Shown: positions 60,662-64,000 of the stretch, piece by piece
Position numbering within the stretch: the first letter of the stretch is position 1
Layout: every line of letters begins with the position of its first letter
Origin: Leucocoprinus leucothites
Taxonomy: Eukaryota; Basidiomycota; Agaricomycetes; Agaricales; Agaricaceae
Direction of reading: 5' to 3'
Assembly: GCA_013368445.1 (NCBI GenBank)
Contig: JAACJO010000030.1
Span: 124,001 to 188,000 of the forward strand
Length of the DNA stretch: 64,000 nt
Translations under genes and position numbers: made by a program
Notes under the pieces: model-generated
What the model saw: only the letters and a program-made list of their open reading frames with translations
Told to the model about the DNA's origin: nothing
The model's database searches: none

Positions 60662-62500
60662 TCTTTTTGGATTTTTTGAGGAGCTGGGATTGGACTTTAT
60701 GTGAGAGGGCGACTTTGGCTTCAGCGGCTTCGCGTTCGTCGGCAGAGTCGAACTAGTGAACGAGTTTAGTGGGAAGGGAGGGAGAACGGGAAGGAGGGGG
60801 ATACGTACGAGTTCCTCGTCGCTGTCGTAGAATCCTTCGGCCTCGAGTTTTTCTTCTTCCCGCTCGAGAGCTTCGAGTTTCTCGGCGATATCGGGATCGA
60901 TAAAGTCTGCAACGTTTTTGCCGTCCACGATTTCGGGTACAATGTCCAACTTCCATTCAGGATTGGCGAGGATGTAGTCCCCTGTAACCTCATCAGCACG
61001 ATGGATTCTGTGATATCCAAACGTGAAGACTCACTCTTCATGTTGATGTTAAAGACACCAGCGCCGCCTTCCTCGATTTCCTGGTCTTTCAACAACCGGG
61101 GCCTCTCGGGATCGTTCTTGTCATACTTCTTCCTCTCTTTGATCGCATCAGGGATAAAAGGTGTACGGACAACGTCATCTCTAGGTTTTGGCTGAGCGAC
61201 GTGTATCCGGTTAGCGATGGCGTTGATCTTGCTGCCTTTAAGCTTGTTATCGACGCGGTGCGCGAGGAGAGCGTCGCAGGCTTTGTTCTTGAGGTCCATG
61301 ACGCCTTCTTCAGAGTAGCATGAGACTTGGATGGAGAGGACACCTTCAGAGTCGATGATTTCCTGTACGAGTGCGCGGCTTTCGGGTGGGATGTCTTCTA
61401 GGCGGGTAACGTCGATTTTGTTGATGACGAGCATGACGGGTTTGCCGTTGAAGAGAGGTTTGATAGAGTGGAATAGTTTGCACTAGGGAAAAATGTGAGA
61501 TGGGTTGTGGAGAAATTTGAAGAGACACACCTGTGCTTCAACTGTATACCCGCACTGTTCGCTCAAGTCCATGAAATACAATACGCAAGCTTTGAGATGG
61601 GCCATGGCAGTAATACTCTGCATCTCAATCGTATTCATGTCCTCCAGTGGGTGATCAAGGATTCCAGGTGTATCGATAACTTGCCATCGGAGGTACTTGT
61701 AATCCAAATGACCAACGAATAGAGATTTTGTGGTAAAGGCGTAAGGTTGGACATCGACGTCGGCACGGGTGACTTTGTTCATGAATGACGATTTGCCAAC
61801 GTTGGGGTATCCGCAGATGAGGAGTGTTCGGGTGTTAGGATCTATAGCGGGAAGACGAGAGATGTGTTGTCGGACTTGCTCGAGATAGGCGAGTGGGTCT
61901 TTTTGACGTCTCATAACAGTTGCCATGCTACCTCCAGGTCAGCTTTATGGGCTTGAAAATTCAGGGGGAGTACTTACCGACCAAGGGCAGCCCTTTTCAA
62001 CTGTTTACAGCGGTAGAGGCTGTCACCAAACTTGAGCAGACGGACATAGTCCTTGGCCACTTGATCTATCAGATGCCGTGCTGTCCGTAGCTGACCTAGC
62101 GCAAGCTTGTAGTGGTTTTTGTCATATAGTACATTCATCAACGAAGAAAGGAACGGATGGAGGTCCTATAACCCAAAAACCAAATCAGCTAAACCCGACT
62201 GCAGCCTTTTTTTGCACTCACATCAAGCATCGGAAATTCGGATAGGATAGCACTCAATTTCTCATCAAACGAATCCTGGGTAAACTTGACTTTTCTCATG
62301 TAAAAATTTCGTATCCGACTGATTTTGAAGTTTTTGTGGATGACCTAGGGAGGTATATATGAGTGAGACGGAGATCCCACAATCGAATTTACACAAAATC
62401 TTACAGTCGGAGTTTTCCTCTGGGTCTTGGATAGCACAATGTCGAGAAAGTCATTGGCCGTTGGGACAGGCGCAATGGCCTTGAGACCGCTTGTCGACAT
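60068..62500 (-). CDS. NOG1: Nucleolar GTP-binding protein 1
   Basis: Nine exons (62500-62405, 62344-62222, 62165-61978, 61927-61531, 61482-61035, 60981-60809, 60752-60321, 60270-60172, 60121-60068) join in phase to 669 residues, close to the yeast length. The N-terminal helical domain ([19 protein letters not shown]) is followed by the Obg-type GTPase domain: G1 [10 protein letters not shown]3 DTPGILD, G4 NKID, and G5-like VSCYSEEG. The C-terminal NOGCT region ([20 protein letters not shown]) and a basic end ([11 protein letters not shown]) close it. NOG1 binds 27S pre-rRNA particles and is needed for 60S subunit maturation in the nucleolus; it is essential in yeast. Acidic/basic low-complexity stretches precede the tail. 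All motifs are intact. Confidence 0.96.
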
Positions 62501-63645
62501 GGCTGGTGTAGGGGGAGAGGATCGAGTTGGACGACGAGCAGCATGTCTCTATCAAAATTATTGTTTTCTCACGCCCCCACGTGGTCATATCTGCTCAATG
62601 AGCGCTTGTGTCCTGCTGAGATCTAATCATGGCCTTGCTCAAATAGATCCCGTGGCTGAATGAACCTGCTGGTGTCGGCAGGTCTTTGGACTCAACTCGG
62701 AGCTCTTCACTCTATTCTTATTCTCTACATTACTCTCGATTTCTCGATAGTCAACAGAAGGAATGATCCTGGTCGTGTCTTTGAAATTGTTACTATGGCC
62801 TACCAGCTCGCGGACAAATACTTAGTTGCCTTATTGTCAAGATTGCTATGCAGCATCCGATTTCTAGCTTATCTGCAGTCGCCAAGAGCCCCACGTTCGA
62901 GACGCTTCACGCAGTGGGACGACTATCGTAATTTTATTCCTGTCGGTTCTGTATCCAACCAAGAAGCGCCTCTTTGTTTCTGTCAATGAATCGGAGATGG
63001 CCAGCAGAGATGCATGTCGCGAGGAAGCACACAAGCAGGATGCACCAAGACACTGTGATTGCCAATTAACATGCAACCATCTTGGTCACCAATATTATGC
63101 CACGGCTCATTGCTCATTTATGTTATCGGAGCCAGAGCAGAGTTTTTGGTTTACTGTGTCAGTGGCACTTCGATGAGCAGAGACGCTCTTCATAACCTCT
63201 CACTGGCAGCATCAGCACGTTCTCAGTAGGGCGAGCACGTCAAGCTTCGTGTCCAACACAAGGGCCATTCGACACCCACAAAAGCCCAAGCAATCCCGGT
63301 GAATTATTGACGTAAATGATGTACCAATCTTCATACAAAAGCAAGAGTCGTTTCCAGGACGTTGCCATGACACAGTACCAATTGCTGCGTCCCTTTACCA
63401 AAGCTGGATATTGACTTGTGTTTATACACGCACCCACAACGCGCCTACACGCCATTTATGGCAATTCCGACTATGATTGGTGTTGAACCGAGTTTTTACG
63501 TTTGGCGTTCGTCCTGGGGTATAAGATGGCCCGTCTCTTTTTCGCTTCCGATGTTCGACCTGCCCCGTTCAAGGTCTTCCGCTCCCCCTCTTCTGATTCT
63601 CCCACTGGTATTTGCTTCCCTTTATCACCTCGTTTTTGAGGAGTC
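62501..63645. other. Intergenic, shared by divergent genes
   Basis: This lies between NOG1 (-) and the gene starting at 63646 (+). A 109-codon frame at 62660-62989 has no domain I recognise. Promoters of both genes should lie here. Confidence 0.45.
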
Positions 63646-64000
63646 ATGGATGCATCTGTGGCTCGAATCAGCCCGCCTCTTCCTCTCTATACCCGGGATC
63701 CTTTTGCGTCCAACTCCTCACGTGGCTCCTCTGACAGCTGCACCGACCCCTCTCGTACCATTGTATTCGAAGAGCTCGGTTATACTTTCTCCGGGACGAC
63801 CTGTGAGAGTCGCCACGACTGTCGACTATCTCGTACCAGCATTGCGCAAGCTCGTTTCCTTCATGACGACGTGTTTCCGCCGAGCTACTTTGAGAGTACC
63901 CGCGATGTCTTGCCTCAATATTCAACACAATGCGAACCAATCACTCTCGCTCGGTATCTGTTTCGGCTTGGGTTTTGTAAGGCTTCGTCTTCTCTCCTGA
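63646..64000 (+). CDS. Start of a Ser-rich, probably membrane protein (3' part outside window)
   Basis: From the ATG at 63646 the frame is open for 110 codons to a good donor (GTAAGG) at 63977. The product is Ser/Thr/Pro-rich, probably disordered (SSRGSSDSCTDPS), and ends TLARYLFRLGF, which looks like the lead-in to a hydrophobic segment of mushroom membrane proteins. A different frame stays open longer (to the window edge), but its composition is less protein-like and it lacks a good start. The function is unknown. Confidence 0.5.
   Translation, partial: MDASVARISPPLPLYTRDPFASNSSRGSSDSCTDPSRTIVFEELGYTFSGTTCESRHDCRLSRTSIAQARFLHDDVFPPSYFESTRDVLPQYSTQCEPITLARYLFRLGFCKASSSLL

Noticed and set aside
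62660..62989. 109-codon plus-strand frame upstream of NOG1
   Set aside because: No domain, no homologous partner in the window and no convincing gene structure.
63416..64000. 194-codon frame open to the window edge
   Set aside because: The frame starting at 63646 has more natural protein composition and ends at a strong donor; the longer frame looks like its shadow.

Overview
This window is nuclear DNA from a filamentous basidiomycete, most likely an Agaricomycete. Genes are split by many short (about 40-75 nt) GT-AG introns. The gene content fits: an expanded-family G-alpha subunit, a long-type unspecific peroxygenase, a NACHT STAND protein with the N-terminal style seen in mushrooms, an F-box/LRR-like protein, and EF-hand plus ZZ-finger proteins. 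All exon models were spliced by eye and checked for reading phase; no transcript or database search was available.

Layout. 1-2540: 3' part of a G-alpha gene (+). 3352-5272: F-box-like protein (-). 6363-6596: small secreted Cys-rich protein (+). 7.3-12.3 kb: EF-hand/ZZ gene copy 1 (-), broken by a nonsense codon and lying between direct repeats of its flanks. 13690-15005: predicted membrane protein (+). 15366-19454: FGAM synthase of purine synthesis (+). 20.6-29.5 kb: an accessory block with a NACHT gene (-), three generations of a small unknown partner gene (+), a NACHT pseudogene and a hAT-like transposon, ending at two intron-containing tRNA-Lys genes. 30145-36266: adenylate cyclase (-). 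36.3-39.7 kb: gene-poor, with a degenerate duplication and a possible amidoligase-like relic. 39.7-44.6 kb: EF-hand/ZZ copy 2 (+), inverted relative to copy 1 and broken elsewhere. 46374-49805: Xaa-Pro aminopeptidase with a long extra N-terminus (+). 50.1-60.7 kb: an 8.65 kb accessory segment (CYP51 pseudogene, intact peroxygenase, truncated PWP1) between two direct copies of the NOG1 3' end. 60068-62500: NOG1 ribosome-biogenesis GTPase (-). 63646-end: start of a Ser-rich protein (+).

The window alternates between housekeeping genes (ADE6, CYR1, NOG1, aminopeptidase P) and accessory islands. G-alpha and adenylate cyclase belong to the same general cAMP pathway, but nothing here links these two genes directly. 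The most striking structure is that two islands are each bracketed by 0.7-1.3 kb direct duplications of neighbouring host gene ends. Several duplicated genes carry different disabling lesions in each copy. A divergent NLR plus partner-gene pair has been duplicated and is decaying next to tRNA genes; it is the best candidate here for an undescribed two-gene system.
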